A stretch of DNA of 64,000 nt. Origin: Mesostigma viride (taxonomy: Eukaryota > Streptophyta > Mesostigmatophyceae > Mesostigmatales > Mesostigmataceae). A model generated the notes under the pieces. That model was not told the DNA's origin and made no database searches. It saw nothing but the letters and a program-made list of their open reading frames with translations. Position numbers and translations under genes: made by a program. Where the stretch lies: the NCBI GenBank assembly GCA_009746045.1, contig RPFO01000041.1, forward strand, positions 458,721 to 522,720, read 5' to 3'. Shown here in pieces: positions 16,132 to 28,800 of the stretch; position 1 is the first letter of the stretch, and each line of letters begins with the position of its first letter.

Positions 16132-17282
16132 ATGTCGGCCGAGGCTCGGGTTGAAACACCTGAGTCGTCTCCCAGGCGCGAAGCAGCACCAGAGTTGCCG
16201 CCGCGCGAGAACGCTTTCTATCCCTATACTCATCAATCCAACGCTTCCACCTTTGTGCAAGCGGCCTACGTTGCGAGGGGCCTTGCGGAGGGCGGTTGGG
16301 TCGCTGTGTTCGGTAACGCAGCAGGGCCGTCGGCGAACGACCCCGTGGTGATGAGGATACGGGCAACGACGTCGCCAGGAGAAACAGGGAGCCGGTGTGC
16401 ACGGAGCGGCTCGTTGCCATTCGAGACGAGATCGCTTCGTTGATCTACAGTTTAGAAGGTGCGTACCAGGGCGGGCACGTAACCATCCACGCGCTTGACT
16501 TAGCGCGAGAGACGCTGGGCCAACTGGTGGCCATCTGTTTAGGTGGAACCAGGCTGTATAATCACTGGGTGGCGACAAGCTCGCTGGGAGAGGGGACCGA
16601 CGCGTCGCACATCATTCGGGACGCGCAGACGCGCGAGGCGGATAGCCCGTGGGATTCTGCCGAGGTGGTGGCTCAGACTTGTGAGCATTTGGTTAACATT
16701 CTGATCCAGGAGTCGCGTGGTCACGCGGATCACTGGGTTATCACTACACGTCCGCCGGGCATTTGGTCGACCTTGGACACGCCGAGGGTACAGAGCAGGC
16801 CAGGGGCGACTGGGCCAACGGTGACGGTAATCACCGGTCGGGAGGTCTCCAACGAAGAATTCCACGAGCAGTTCGTGGACAGACCGACGGGCATCATAGC
16901 CCGGTCGTCGCAGCAGATTGACGAGGGTGACGGCACAAACGAGGGATACTCAGCTCGGCGTAGAGCAGAGTTACACATACCATTTGAGCCGGAACACGAT
17001 TTTGCTGAGATCGGTCGGGGGTCTCGCAACGATCGGCGAGGTGGTGGTAGCCGGTGGGTCAGAAACCTTCAGTGGTATCGCCGTGGCAGTGCGGCCAGAC
17101 TGCCGGTAGAGCAGACAGCAGCCGGGAGGCCGGTGAGCCGTGTGCTAGGTCCTTACAACGCGGAGGAGGTCCGCTCAGTTCCACAAGTGGGGACACCGGT
17201 GGCACGCACAGCGCAGGAGCGTGAAGAGGAGGCAGCACCTGGAGAGCAGCCAGCGGCTTCTTCAGGCAGCGCCAGCGCTTGA
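16132..17282 (+). pseudogene. C2 ORF0, frameshifted
   Basis: Starts at ATG 16132 (MSAEARVETPE). Residues NASTFVQAAYVARGLAEGGW match C1. Near 16385-16395 the frame shifts, and the homologous reading continues in the frame of 16395-17282 (LVAIRDEIASLIYSLEGAYQGGHV ... HADHWVITTRPPGIWSTLDTPR ... QQIDEGDG ... GRPVSRVLGPY). The C-terminal tail is Glu/Ala-rich. Conservation with C1 is strongest from GGHVT through STLDTPR, which indicates selection on the protein in the family's past. Function unknown. Confidence 0.7.
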
Positions 17283-17335
17283 GCCTGTTCTTCCTTGTCT
17301 ATCGCCTGTTTTGTTTTGCCATCCCACTGTATATA

Positions 17336-20300
17336 ATGCCTCGTGGCAAACCGGGAGACGGCGACAAGGGCGAGATGGAGGCACCGGCTGGGCCGAGCCA
17401 GGAGCCTCGGCAGGACAAGGAGCAGCTGGTGGGGGAGGCAATCCCTGCCAGCGACGGCGATGGGGGAAAGCGACCAGGCAGCAAGAGGCGGCACGAGGAC
17501 TCGGTGGAGGAGGCGCGCAAGGTGCGGGCGGCAGGGCAATCTGATGCAATAACGGTGGCGAATGGGCAACCAGCCGTGGAGAAGCGTAAGAGGGATGCCT
17601 CCGCTGACGGCAATGGTAAGAGGCTTCATGTGGATGTGCCTGCTGGCCCAAGTGGTGTTGTTGCTGTGACACCCACTGTGGTGGAGCCGGTGAAGGCGCT
17701 GCCAGGGTCGAGGCCTCACATGAGTGCAGTCACTCTTATGAATGGACAAAAGCCTCTCAACCCACCACTAGCACAGGAAGCTCTAGACAAGTGGCTAGAG
17801 GACATGGAGCTGGTTGTGCTCTCCGTGGACCCCACTGTCAACCTAGTGCAAGTGTCTCACTCGTCCACATGCAACAGGGACTCGTCAGAGCGTGTCAGGG
17901 AAAAGGCTAGGACTGGTGTCAAGGATAAGCTAACCTGGGCACAGTTCCTGGATGGGTTGAGGGAGGAGTTCTCTGACAAGGTTCTCAACCTCACCAACTA
18001 CTATAAACATCAGTATGACACCTTTGAGATAGTGGGTCCTGTGGCAAAGGAATGGGCTAGGCTCAACCGTATCAGGGACAAGGGGGCCAAGTATGGCTTC
18101 CTGGTCACAGATAGGGCCTTGGCAGACTATTTCCTGGACCGTATGGGTTTGAGTGTGGATGGGAGGAATGTCGCGTTTGCGTGCCATATCATCCTGGACT
18201 GGTCATTACCGCTACTTGGAATGCATCCACTATCAGCAGGAATCATGTGTGAGATATGCCACCTTAAAATGAGAATGAAAGGTGCGGTCCTTTATGGCAC
18301 CGCCACCTTCATGACAGGCAATCCGGCCCAACCAGCCGATTCTTGAGACCATGCTTTATCATTAAAGCAACCAAAAGACATTTCAATTCCAATGAGATAC
18401 ATGACGAATTACAAAGAGTGTCGAGTTGTAATGTTGTAGTTATAAGAGCAGCTGTGAGGTCCCTTGGTTGACGCCACTGCAGGCCCCTTGTGGCGGCAGT
18501 GCGCGTGTGTTCCCGACCTAGTTCCTACTGGCATTCTTGCCAACGACGACCAGGGTGCCCGAAGGCCCTGTCCCTTGTCTCGTTCTCAGTCTTACACACA
18601 TTCTTAACAAAACCAATACATTGTCATATCCGTCAGTCCATCCTCATGGCAACTGACTGCATGCAACCACTCACGGGGGCTGCTCCGGGCTGCTCGAACT
18701 ATTTCACCCCATGAAGACAACAAACCAGTTGTGAGGGAGAGAAACGGACGAACAACGACCACCATGGTTCGTTGCTCATCCTTCTATACTGCTCAAAGCT
18801 CAAACCTGGCGGCTGGCGCCACTAGCGCCACTTTAGACATCAGCCAATCATAACATTGTCTAATTTCCGACAAGCTAAACTTCAAGCTTTATCTGTCAAG
18901 CGAACACAAATATACAAGGGCAAATCTATCGGCTATGCCAGGCACCGCCTGGGGCTTCCTTGCATTTGTGTCTGGTGTCCCACGTTGAAATCCTGAAATT
19001 GCACATCTGCTCAGTGCCTCGCCGGCTTGCTGCGTACCAGCATTCGGCAAACTGCCCTTGTGACGAATGTCAGTGAAATTCAGGTCCGCCCAAAAGTTCC
19101 GTCAGCAAATTCAGCGGACTTGGCGCGTGAGTACAATTGAGATCCGCGGCGTCAGTACCGGGCCGCGGTATAGCAACCCGCACAAGGCTGCGGACGTCAG
19201 AATTACGCTAAAATCTGAATTGCGGACGTGATAGATCACGGACGCGACAGCTGTCGCGTTTGCGTGCCATATCATCCTGGACTGGTCATTACCGCTACTT
19301 GGAATGCATCCACTATCAGCAGGAATCATGTGTGAGATATGCCACCTCCCCCCCCACTATTTAGCTCACAACAACGTGAGAGCAAAAAGTGAAAGAAAGG
19401 CATCTCACACTAAAGAAGGAAGCCCAAAGAGGGCGTCATTCCAGGCAGCAGCAAAAAAAAAAAAAATCCAGCTGCTCCAAGATGCTTTTCCAGGATCAGC
19501 AACAACCTTAACATGCATGCTTTTAAAGGCTTAGCAATAACCCCTTCGATGGCTTTTTACCGGGAAAAGCCTAACCTCTTCAGATGCTTTTGAAGGCTAA
19601 GCAATAACCTTTTCCTTGTGCTTCCCTGGGTGAAGCAGGAGGAACATCCAGGCTGGCCGGACTGAACCCATCATGGGTTGTTCGTCCGTTTAAAATGAGA
19701 ATGAAAGGTGCGGTCCTTTATGGCACCGCCACCTTCATGACAGGCAATCCGGCCCAACCAGCCGATTCTTGAGACCATGCTTTATCATTAAAGCAACCAA
19801 AAGACATTTCAATTCCAATGAGATACATGACGAATTACAAAGAGTGTCGAGTTGTAATGTTGTAGTTATAAGAGCAGCTGTGAGGTCCCTTGGTTGACGC
19901 CACTGCAGGCCCCTTGTGGCGGCAGTGCGCGTGTGTTCCCGACCTAGTTCCTACTGGCATTCTTGCCAACGACGACCAGGGTGCCCGAAGGCCCTGTCCC
20001 TTGTCTCGTTCTCAGTCTTACACACATTCTTAACAAAACCAATACATTGTCATATCCGTCAGTCCATCCTCATGGCAACTGACTGCATGCAACCACTCAC
20101 GGGGGCTGCTCCGGGCTGCTCGAACTATTTCACCCCATGAAGACAACAAACCAGTTGTGAGGGAGAGAAACGGACGAACAACGACCACCATGGTTCGTTG
20201 CTCATCCTTCTATACTGCTCAAAGCTCAAACCTGGCGGCTGGCGCCACTAGCGCCACTTTAGACATCAGCCAATCATAACATTGTCTAATTTCCGACAAG

Positions 20301-21190
20301 CTAAACTTCAAGCTTTATCTGTCAAGCGAACACAAATATACAAGGGCAAATCTATCGGCTATGCCAGGCACCGCCTGGGGCTTCCTTGCATTTGTGTCTG
20401 GTGTCCCACGTTGAAATCCTGAAATTGCACATCTGCTCAGTGCCTCGCCGGCTTGCTGCGTACCAGCATTCGGCAAACTGCCCTTGTGACGAATGTCAGT
20501 GAAATTCAGGTCCGCCCAAAAGTTCCGTCAGCAAATTCAGCGGACTTGGCGCGTGAGTACAATTGAGATCCGCGGCGTCAGTACCGGGCCGCGGTATAGC
20601 AACCCGCACAAGGCTGCGGACGTCAGAATTACGCTAAAATCTGAATTGCGGACGTGCTAGATCACGGACGCGACAGGAACAGTGCCCGCATGTTTCTAAA
20701 CCAGACTGATGGCTCCTTGCGTGCTCTGGAGCTTGTAATCCTCAGCATAAGGAAGCCAGATCCTGCCTGCAAAGCTATCCAGTCCCATGGCAGCAATGCC
20801 ACCTCCGCTGTGCAGGGCCAAGGTGATGTCCCCGGGTACCCAGCCCGTGATGGGGCAAGGCCCAACAAGCGTAAGCGCTTCAGGCGCCAGAGGCAGGGGG
20901 CTCAGGGTGGCAAGGGTGCAGGTTCCCAAGGAGGGGTTGGGAGCCAGCAAGCTGGTGGTCAGCAGGGTAAGGGTGGCCAAGGGCAAGGCAAGGGCCAAGC
21001 TCAAGGCAACCAGGGCAAGCAGGGTGGGCAGTCTCAGGGAGGCCAGGGGAAGCCTGGCAAGGGTGGGGCTGGGTCTGGGAAGAAGGGTGGAGCATGCTTT
21101 GTGTGTGGCAAGGAAGGTCACTGGCGTCGTGAGTGTCCTGACAGGAAGGCCAAGCCTGCTGGGGCAGGAGGCCAGTCTGGGCAGCAGTGA
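17336..21190 (+). pseudogene. C2 gag, interrupted by S1
   Basis: The N-terminal part (17336-18168) is open from ATG MPRGKPGDGDKGEMEAP. It then stops at the S1 insertion inside VDGRN, and resumes at 20680 in the same frame once S1 and one GGAA are removed, ending at TGA 21188-21190. The tail has the Gly/Gln/Lys tract and knuckle CFVCGKEGHWRREC. Apart from S1 it appears intact and lacks the N-terminal deletion seen in C1, so it is the better guide to the family's gag start. The stop is in the same UGA-CUAG context as C1. Confidence 0.8.
18169..20675 (-). mobile_element. S1: non-autonomous element with split direct repeats
   Basis: Layout on the plus strand: A (18169-18264), B (18265-19249), two bases, A again (19252-19347), unique I (19348-19690), B again (19691-20675). 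A is 96 bp and B is 985 bp, with almost no differences between copies. Read on the minus strand this is B-I-A-B-A, the split-direct-repeat order (A1-internal-B1-A2-B2) of Ngaro/PAT/TOC-type DIRS elements. The outer ends are TGTCGCGT and ACGCGACA, inverted over 8 bp, and GGAA is repeated on both sides, so a tandem pair of terminal-inverted-repeat elements, one internally deleted, is an alternative. No ORF is credible. It is inserted in C2 gag. Confidence 0.65.
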
Positions 21191-21194
21191 CTAG
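21188..21194 (+). promoter_or_regulatory. candidate UGA readthrough site between gag and pol (C2)
   Basis: CAG-CAG-TGA-CTA-GCT is identical to C1, and the pol frame stays open after it until an indel near 21544. Confidence 0.65.
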
Positions 21195-24100
21195 CTACAT
21201 CATCCCCTGTAAATAGTCAATCACCCCTTGGGGAAGGTGTGCTGGATGTACATAAGGACGGGGGTGTGCCCCTTGTGCAGCACCAAGGGTGTAAAGATGT
21301 TGTTCTTCCACTGGATTGCAATAACAATGCTGCAGCTGAATTCCCTATGCCTCATGCAGGTGGTGGGTCTCCAGCAGGTGCTGGCCTGGAGGGCCAAGGG
21401 ACCTTGCTGGAAGGGCCTGGAGCGGTCCAGGGTGCAGGGCCTGACTTGGGGCGTCAGGATGGCCTGCAGGGAAGCCCTGGAACCTCAGGAGTGGATCATG
21501 TGTCCCCACACACGGTTCAGACGTCTCGCCAGGTCAGTACTGAAGAGTGCTGAGCTATGCTGAGGCTGGCCATATATTGCATCATATGTTTGGGCATTCT
21601 GGGCAGGCAGCAATGTTTGCTTGGAAGCTAGGTAGGGAGCCTTTGTGGGAGGCTTGCCAGGCTGCTGCTGAGAACTGTGGTTGCCAGGAGAATGCTGTTC
21701 ACCCACCTCAGTCCCATGCTAGGGAGCCTGCTAGGGAGCGTGGCGACATCCAGATGGATATCCAGCATATCAGGGGCTTGTATATATTGGTGGGGGTGGA
21801 CAGGTTCAGTAGATACAGGCTGATAGACGTTCTGCCTGGTATGCAGGAGCACCACTTGTTGTTGGGTATGAAGGCCCTGATCCCAGGCTTTGGGGTGTGC
21901 AAGAGTGTGCAGGCAGACTTGCAGTTTGACTGTTTGCTCAAGCATCAGGACCAGCTGCCTTGTAAGCTGGTAGTAGTCCCCAGGGAGAGTCATGGGCAGC
22001 AAGGGGCTGTAGAGAGATCCATACGAGAGTGAAGACAGTGGTGCTAGCAGCAGAGTCAGTGCCACTTGTGGCATCTGCCTTAGAGAGGGCAGCCTGGTGT
22101 AAGGGGATAGAAGAGCAGCTGAACCACAGGGTTAACTATTACTTTGATGGTGTGGCTGTCTCTCCCCTGGCCCTGCAGTATAGCTTGCTGCCTGAGAACG
22201 TGGTGCAGGCCAGTCTTAGGAAGGCAGATAGGTTATTTGCCCAGCTGAGACGTAAGGACAAGAACTGGAATGTGCTGAGGCCTCAGGTGGGGCTGAAGGT
22301 CAGGATGTGGAAGGAACCATCTATTCCAGGCAAGCGGGGGAAGTGGCAGGATGGGGTTGTCACTCGTGTGGAGGAAGCTAACAGATCTTGCCTGGTGGCT
22401 TTGGAAAAGGATCCAAGGCACGTGTACAGGTTGTCCTGGGCTCATGTCAAGGAAAGAAGGCCACATGCAATCTGGCCTGCAGACGGGCCAGGCCCTCCCA
22501 GCTGGGTTGAGGAGCCAGGCCAGAGCCAGGCAGCAGCAGCTAACAATCCTCTGGTGGTGGATGATGGTCTGTCCCTGCTGGAAGATGACGAGCAGGAGGA
22601 GGCTGCTGAAGCAACTGTCACAAGGCCAGAGGGGACGGGGCAGCCACCTAAGGCCCGGGGGCCTCTCATGGCGGACGTCATCCGAGCACTCATGCGCAGC
22701 AAACATGATCCCAAGGTATCCAAGCTCACGGGGTGGGGGTCGTGCTGGGCAGCTACAATGGAGGTAGATACCAACTCACAGGTGTCTGTCATCAGGGAAG
22801 AGGATGCTGTAGGCTTACAGATGTCCCATCCCAGTTGCCTTGCTGTGTCTGATTTCTCAGGAAAGGTGTGTCCATGAAGATCCTTGGGGAAGTGAGTGTG
22901 CCTATCTTAGGGGTGCCCACCACGTTCTGTGTGGTAGAGGGCTATCAGGGGCCTGCCATTCTGGGTCAGAACTTCTTGTGCATGCCAGGGGTTACTTTGA
23001 CCTCTGATGAGTTGGCACTAGAAGGCAGGGGCAGCCTCCCCCTTGAAAGATATCACTATTCCCAGGGTCTTGCAGTGGCGGTGAAGGCTGTTAGGAGTCA
23101 GCCAGCTGAGGGTCCTCAAGGTCAGGAGCCCATAGCTGAGGACCTGTTGATAATCCCAACCACCTTTGATCCAAGGCAGTTAGGGGTAAACAGGTACCAG
23201 ATAGCTGCTCACAGTCCTATTCCCTGGCGCCAGCTAGTCGAGATGATGCAAAGCCCCAAGATGGCTAAGGCATGGACTCTTGGCTTTGTTGCTTCTGGGC
23301 ATGAGTGGATAGTTTCCAACTGTGCAGAACCTGTGGATGAGCTGCCAGAAGTTCACCAGCTGCTCAGATTGATGTTTGTCCTCAAGCTCAAGGAGGTAGA
23401 TGGTGTCCAGGTGCCACATGTCAGACCAGTTGTAACCGAGTATCATGGCACTGGCCAGTTGTTAGATGAGGAGCTCTATACTCCAGGGATGCTGCATGAC
23501 ACGTGGAGGATTCTGCTGTGTATATTTCTGTCTTTTCTGGTTAAGGGTGTGCCCTATAGCTCTGTGCTGATTGATTTCAAGAGGGCTTTTCTCAAGGGTG
23601 ACCAAGATCAGGCTAGGCAGACTTGGAGAGATATCCCTCCTTTCTTTGTGACTGTACCTGCTGTATGGAGAGCAGAGATAAAGGCCAGGTACCTGAGAAT
23701 TCTGAAAGGGTTGGAAGGTCTCAGGTCCAGTCCCATTATCTGGAGAAAGAGCCTAGAGAAATGCTTGAAGAATACTTGTGGGTTTTCTGTGTCTCCAGTG
23801 GATCCCTGTTTGTTCCAAGGGTCCCACAATGGCCTTCCTGTCTTTGCTTCACTGCATGGTGATGACCTGCATCTCATAGGTCCACCAGACTGGGTTGAGG
23901 CTGTCTTGGCTAAGATCCAGAAGCGATTTGAGCTGGGTAAGATACAGCACATGGTGGAGAATGAGCCTATGGTCTTCTGTGGCATGCAGGCTACGTTGTT
24001 CCAAGCCAAGGGCTCGTGGTTCATCAGAATGGAGGGTGGTAAGGACTACCTACAGCAGATTGTAGATGCATTGCAGGAGCCCATCACGCAGGCTAGGTGT

Positions 24101-24332
24101 GCTACCATCAGGGGCATGCTGGCATGGCTTGCAAGTATATGTGCCCCTGACTTGCTGGTTTTGAGTCGACTTACTGATTCCCAGCTGGTTGAGGTGGGTG
24201 CAGAGAGTGTGGTGCAGGCTGTCATGATGTCTCCCCCTCTTATACTGGGTCCTGTGGATTTGTACAAGCCCCTTGACATGGTTCTCTATGTGGACAGTTC
24301 TATGGATAATAGGAAGGTCACAGAGGTCAGGG
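21191..24332 (+). pseudogene. C2 pol from linker to RNase H, with three indels
   Basis: The same linker and zinc segment as C1 (21191-21553), a missing A near 21544, then the integrase core (MDIQHIRG, QADLQF, ESHGQQGAVERSI) to a second indel at about 22028. The integrase tail with PGKRGKW and the protease-like VDTNSQVSVI run to 22866, where an extra TG shifts the frame. The protease flap, RT (DFKRAFLKGD; HGDD) and the start of RNase H (LYVDSSMD) follow to 24332, where C5 is inserted. Unlike C1, the integrase tail is present, including EEQLNHRVNYYFDGVAVSPLA, so C2 shows what C1 lost in its duplication. Confidence 0.8.
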
Positions 24333-24833
24333 AGTTGCAATCTGTTGCTTGACCGAAATGCGTGTATAAACTGGTGCATGCATAATGGAATGTAAATCTG
24401 TGAAACAATACTCACAATTGCTGCACACAGCTTGTGTACATGACCATGGTGGCAGTATAGCCAAGCTGATGCATTATAACTAGTGGTCGCGCTGACTGTT
24501 GAGCACTGACTGTCGGTCAGGCTGTTGAAGTCGTGCCAAGGATTGATGAGATAAAACACCCCTTCAGCGGGCAGACGAATACGGCAATATTCCCTGCTAA
24601 TGGATATTTGTAAATGGTTCTAGAAGCGTCTAGAAGCATTGTGCAACGCTGGCGTAACGCTAGTTCAGTGTGCCTCTTGGAAATCGCTAATGCACATGAA
24701 ATGTGATTGGTGCAATGACGATAAGGCCTATCGCAATCTTGGGGTTGCACACATGACTTGTAACCATATAAATTGATAATAAACCCAGGCACCTAGTGCC
24801 GCATTCTTGCAAGCATCATTCTCAATCTCAACT
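24333..24833 (+). repeat. C5 5' LTR
   Basis: 501 bp, AGTTGCAATC...CTCAACT. TATAAATTGATAATAAA near 24766 is the likely core promoter. The leader is only 24 bases before the gag ATG and starts CGTACTC, resembling the CGTATTA leaders of C1-C3. Confidence 0.9.
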
Positions 24834-24857
24834 CGTACTCAAAAGCTGCTATTTACA

Positions 24858-25814
24858 ATGGCTCGCGGTTCCCGTTCCGACACGGACGCCATTCAGTTGA
24901 CTGGCGATGGTGCCGATGCTTACAAGGAGCTGCGACAGCACGAACTGGTGGTTCGCATGCTGCCAGAGCCGTTGGCCGACATGGCTACGGACAAGGAAAA
25001 CCGTGACTTTGTCTGGGCAATCAAGGCCTGGGAGGAGAAAGTCCGCACGGTAGTGAAGACTCCCGCGCAGATTTTTCGGATCTTGCGGGGGGCTCCACTG
25101 GCCAGCAAAGGGCCGCAGGCGGTGCGGGACCTGATTCGGATCGCCCAGGAGAAGGCATGGGACTGGAATCAGTTCCTTGAGCGGCTCACTGAGCTTCTCG
25201 CGCCGACAGGGCTGGTGAAGTCCATCAAGGACGTCATGCAGATTCTGACGTTCGAAGTGTCCGGTGACACTGCCAAGGCCACGCTGGCCTTCGAGCGGAT
25301 GCTCGAAGAAACCAATCTAAAATTTGCTGATGATTTTTCGGTGGTCCTGTTCTTGGGCAAGGCCCTTGGCAGCGGTGCTATGTCAGAAAGCACCGTGCAG
25401 AGTCTGGCGTCCGTCCTGACCAAGGAGAAGCTGGCGAGCAAGGCTGCTGCTTTCGCTTGCATCCGCGAGATCATGGCGCTCGGTGGCGCTGCTCAGGAGC
25501 TGGCCGGCAAGGGTGCCGTGAAGCCGACGCCAGCAGTCAATGCCGATGGCCCTGCCATCAGGGCCGTTTTTGGCGCCGGTGACGGGCGCCTGAAGTGTCC
25601 TCGCTGCCAGGGGACTGGTCACACCCGCGAGACCTGCAAGGCCAACAAGGCTTTCCCGTTGGGGACGAACCTGTGTGGCAAGTGCCATAAGCCAGGGCAC
25701 AAGGCCCGGTTTTGCAAGTCGCGGACTGCTGCCAACCAGGCGGACAATGTTGGCAAGGCTGGGCCTATTAGGCGCCAGCGGTTCACGTGGGTGCGCAATG
25801 CTCAGGAAAACTGA
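24858..25814 (+). CDS. C5 gag
   Basis: 318 residues from ATG 24858 (MARGSRSDTDAIQLTG). The N-terminal 220 residues are helical (WAIKAWEEKVRTVVKTPAQ; WDWNQFLERLTELL; FERMLEETNLKFADDF) and fit a copia-type capsid region. Two CCHC knuckles follow: CPRCQGTGHTRETC and CGKCHKPGHKARFC. The protein would form the particle shell and bind element RNA. The pol frame overlaps its last 43 bases in the -1 register, so a -1 frameshift is the likely route to the fusion; GGAAAAC just before the stop is only a weak match to a slippery site. This is the most intact gag in the window. Confidence 0.85.
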   Translation: MARGSRSDTDAIQLTGDGADAYKELRQHELVVRMLPEPLADMATDKENRDFVWAIKAWEEKVRTVVKTPAQIFRILRGAPLASKGPQAVRDLIRIAQEKAWDWNQFLERLTELLAPTGLVKSIKDVMQILTFEVSGDTAKATLAFERMLEETNLKFADDFSVVLFLGKALGSGAMSESTVQSLASVLTKEKLASKAAAFACIREIMALGGAAQELAGKGAVKPTPAVNADGPAIRAVFGAGDGRLKCPRCQGTGHTRETCKANKAFPLGTNLCGKCHKPGHKARFCKSRTAANQADNVGKAGPIRRQRFTWVRNAQEN

Positions 25815-28800
25815 AGGCCCCAGGGCAGGACAGCGCTATGGAGCATAGGAGGCTCCTGGCAGTAGACGATGTAGGCAGTTTTATGGCCGATGCTGCGGAT
25901 GTTAAGGCAATATCAAACTTGATCAATACAGATCCAATTTTCAAGTATGCCTGTGCGTCTCGGTTTCACATCTTCTTTGGCCATGGAACAAACGCTTACA
26001 AGTTTGCTAGGGCTTTTGGTGGGGCGCCAATGCTGGAAGCATGTCGTGAGTGTTACGAAAATTGTCCACAATGTCAATCGTCGGGCCCCAAGCCTCCTCG
26101 CCACCATGTAAAGCATCCACCTGCGAGAAAGGGGGAAATCGTAGGTGATGTGCTGTTCTGGGCACACATGCCATACTTTATTGCAATAGATAGATATGCT
26201 CACAACGTAGCTGTAGTTCCTTTGCGTCATATGGAAGCCGCCGACCTGGCAGAAGCCATTGATGTCTCTTCGTCCTTTTTCTCACCACTGGAGTCAATAC
26301 AGATGGACAGGCAGTTCGCGTGTCTAGAGGGCCAGCCTGGATTTGAATGCCTCAAGACAGTTGGGCGTGAGGACCACACTGGTCAGGGTATAGTGGAGCG
26401 TGCCGTGCAAGAATTCAAGCAAGCTGCACGGAGACAAGGTGACGCATCCCTTTCAGCATATGCAGCCCGCCTCATGTGGGCGTTGCGGATTTGTGCATGC
26501 CTTAATCGGCGTGTGTTGTTGTCCATTCCTTCTCGCAATGTGGTGATAACAGCTGAGGGATTGCAGCACGGCCACTACCCACCAGAGATAGAAGAGGAGT
26601 GGGCACGCCATTTGCAGGGTAGATTTGCCAACCTGGTACGAAGGGATACACGTAGGCCGGTTACCGCCTATAGTGTAGGAGACCTGGTTTGGGTGCATAA
26701 AGAGGGCCCCTTTAAGATCACTCAGCTCCCAAGAAGACCAGCATTTGATTGAATACAATAAGTGGAGCCCTGCCACAAATGCAGCAGTTAACAGTGGCCT
26801 TAAGGTTTCTCAATCCGCACGCGGAAGCAAGAAGCCTCCAGGGTGGGAGGGAGGGGAAAGAAACAATTGCGGATCATTGCCTGCCTAGCTTGCTTAAGGC
26901 ATGGCCCGCCGACACACAAGCTGACATCATCCTAAATGAATTAACACCGGCATGCGTCACACACCGGCCTGAACAGTGCTGAAAACGCCACTACAAACAG
27001 CGTGGCCACGCACCCCCAGGCTAGTGCGTTAACCGTACAGGTAGTTGTACAAGGTTCCCAAGACTGACAAACATAAAACGCGCCCATCGACCCCTTGGGC
27101 CGGTCCGAATCCACTTTACAATAATTAATCACGACTCACTAAATAACCCAAATCAGCCAAAGATTCGGTAAGCAACCAGCCGACCCTACAGGTCCCCACC
27201 TAACCTCAGCTGGTGCAACCAAACACGAATCTTTGCAAGTGAAGTCGTATAAAACCTACAAATAATTTTCTCGGACCGCTAATTAATAGCCACCGACCCT
27301 TATAAACAACCGGGTCATCCAAGGAAAAATCGGGCGAGCAGGAAACCCTTTGTACAAATCGAATTAGTCAGCCCATGTCGCAGACAGCCTTCCACATCCA
27401 GGCCAAGGCATGGCGGCCTTATCTTTCCCGCATGCGTTAATGAAACTATATTCAGAGAAAACCGATTAAGATCACTCAGCTCCCAAGAAGACCAGCATTT
27501 GATTGAATACAATAAGTGGAGCCCTGCCACAAATGCAGCAGTTAACAGTGGCCTTAAGCTTTCTCAATCCGCACGCGGAAGCAAGAAGCCTCCACCCAAT
27601 TACCCCCCCTGGCGCCAACCCCATTGCGCCGATTAAACTCATGACCACCGTGCGCGAAAGAGCGTGTCGCAACATCTTAAATGGCGACTCAGCCCGCGCT
27701 AGGCTATATTAACCCCCGCAGGGGCCCGCTGGTTACAATGCGACACAAGCCGGTGACCACCCCAAAAGCAAGCCCTCAAAAAGAGCCAGCATTTCGCAAT
27801 TCCGGAACCGTCCAAAAAGGAAAAGGGTTTTACGACACCATAATAGACTGAGCCGCGCAGCAGGTGCTGAGACGAGAAAGAACGACAAAGGTCTGGCGTA
27901 GCCTCGCCTCCCTGAGACGCCCTTCCCAACTCGAGTCTCGCAATAGGGAAATTTCTAGCTTCGGAGCGCAACTCTCGCGCGGCTCCTATTGTCCCCAACC
28001 ACCCCTCCTCGGCAGGGGCAGCTGGACAACTGACCTGCCGCCACAAAAAATATTTTATGACAAAAAAAGTCGTTGCTGACAGGATCCTGGTTCGGGACCT
28101 TTTGAGTCCAGGTCACGTCCCACGCACCATCGCACGGTGGCAAGCCTGCGATGTGACACTAGAGCTGTTTTAGAAACTTATAAACAGCTCCGCCGAAGCT
28201 GGCCAAACCGCCGGAGTAGCGCCCCATCCTTCGCCCATGTCAAAAAGACCCGCAGCCGGGGAAAACGACATGGGGGTAAATTTAAATTTTCTTTCCGTTG
28301 CACGACCAACTATACTATGCTTGGTCGAACAACTTAGCGGTTGTGCCACCATCTGCCTCGGCTACAAGACAGATGCAACCCGCGCTAGAATGTGCAATTT
28401 TGCACAGGCGGCCATTGCCGCCATTGTGAAAGAAACAATTGCGGATCATTGCCTGCCTAGCTTGCTTAAGGCATGGCCCGCCGACACACAAGCTGACATC
28501 ATCCTAAATGAATTAACACCGGCATGCGTCACACACCGGCCTGAACAGTGCTGAAAACGCCACTACAAACAGCGTGGCCACGCACCCCCAGGCTAGTGCG
28601 TTAACCGTACAGGTAGTTGTACAAGGTTCCCAAGACTGACAAACATAAAACGCGCCCATCGACCCCTTGGGCCGGTCCGAATCCACTTTACAATAATTAA
28701 TCACGACTCACTAAATAACCCAAATCAGCCAAAGATTCGGTAAGCAACCAGCCGACCCTACAGGTCCCCACCTAACCTCAGCTGGTGCAACCAAACACGA

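Noticed and set aside
18490-18714. 74-residue ORF repeated at 19916-20140
   Set aside because: It is duplicated only because it lies in the repeated B segment of S1; there is no motif and no start context.
26941-27132. 63-residue minus-strand ORF repeated at 28513-28704
   Set aside because: It is duplicated only because it lies in the repeated B segment of S2.
27595-28427. TGGCGCCAACC in S2 as the primer-binding site of an ordinary LTR element
   Set aside because: The repeat order A-B-A-I-B and the lack of a target duplication do not fit LTR-internal-LTR.
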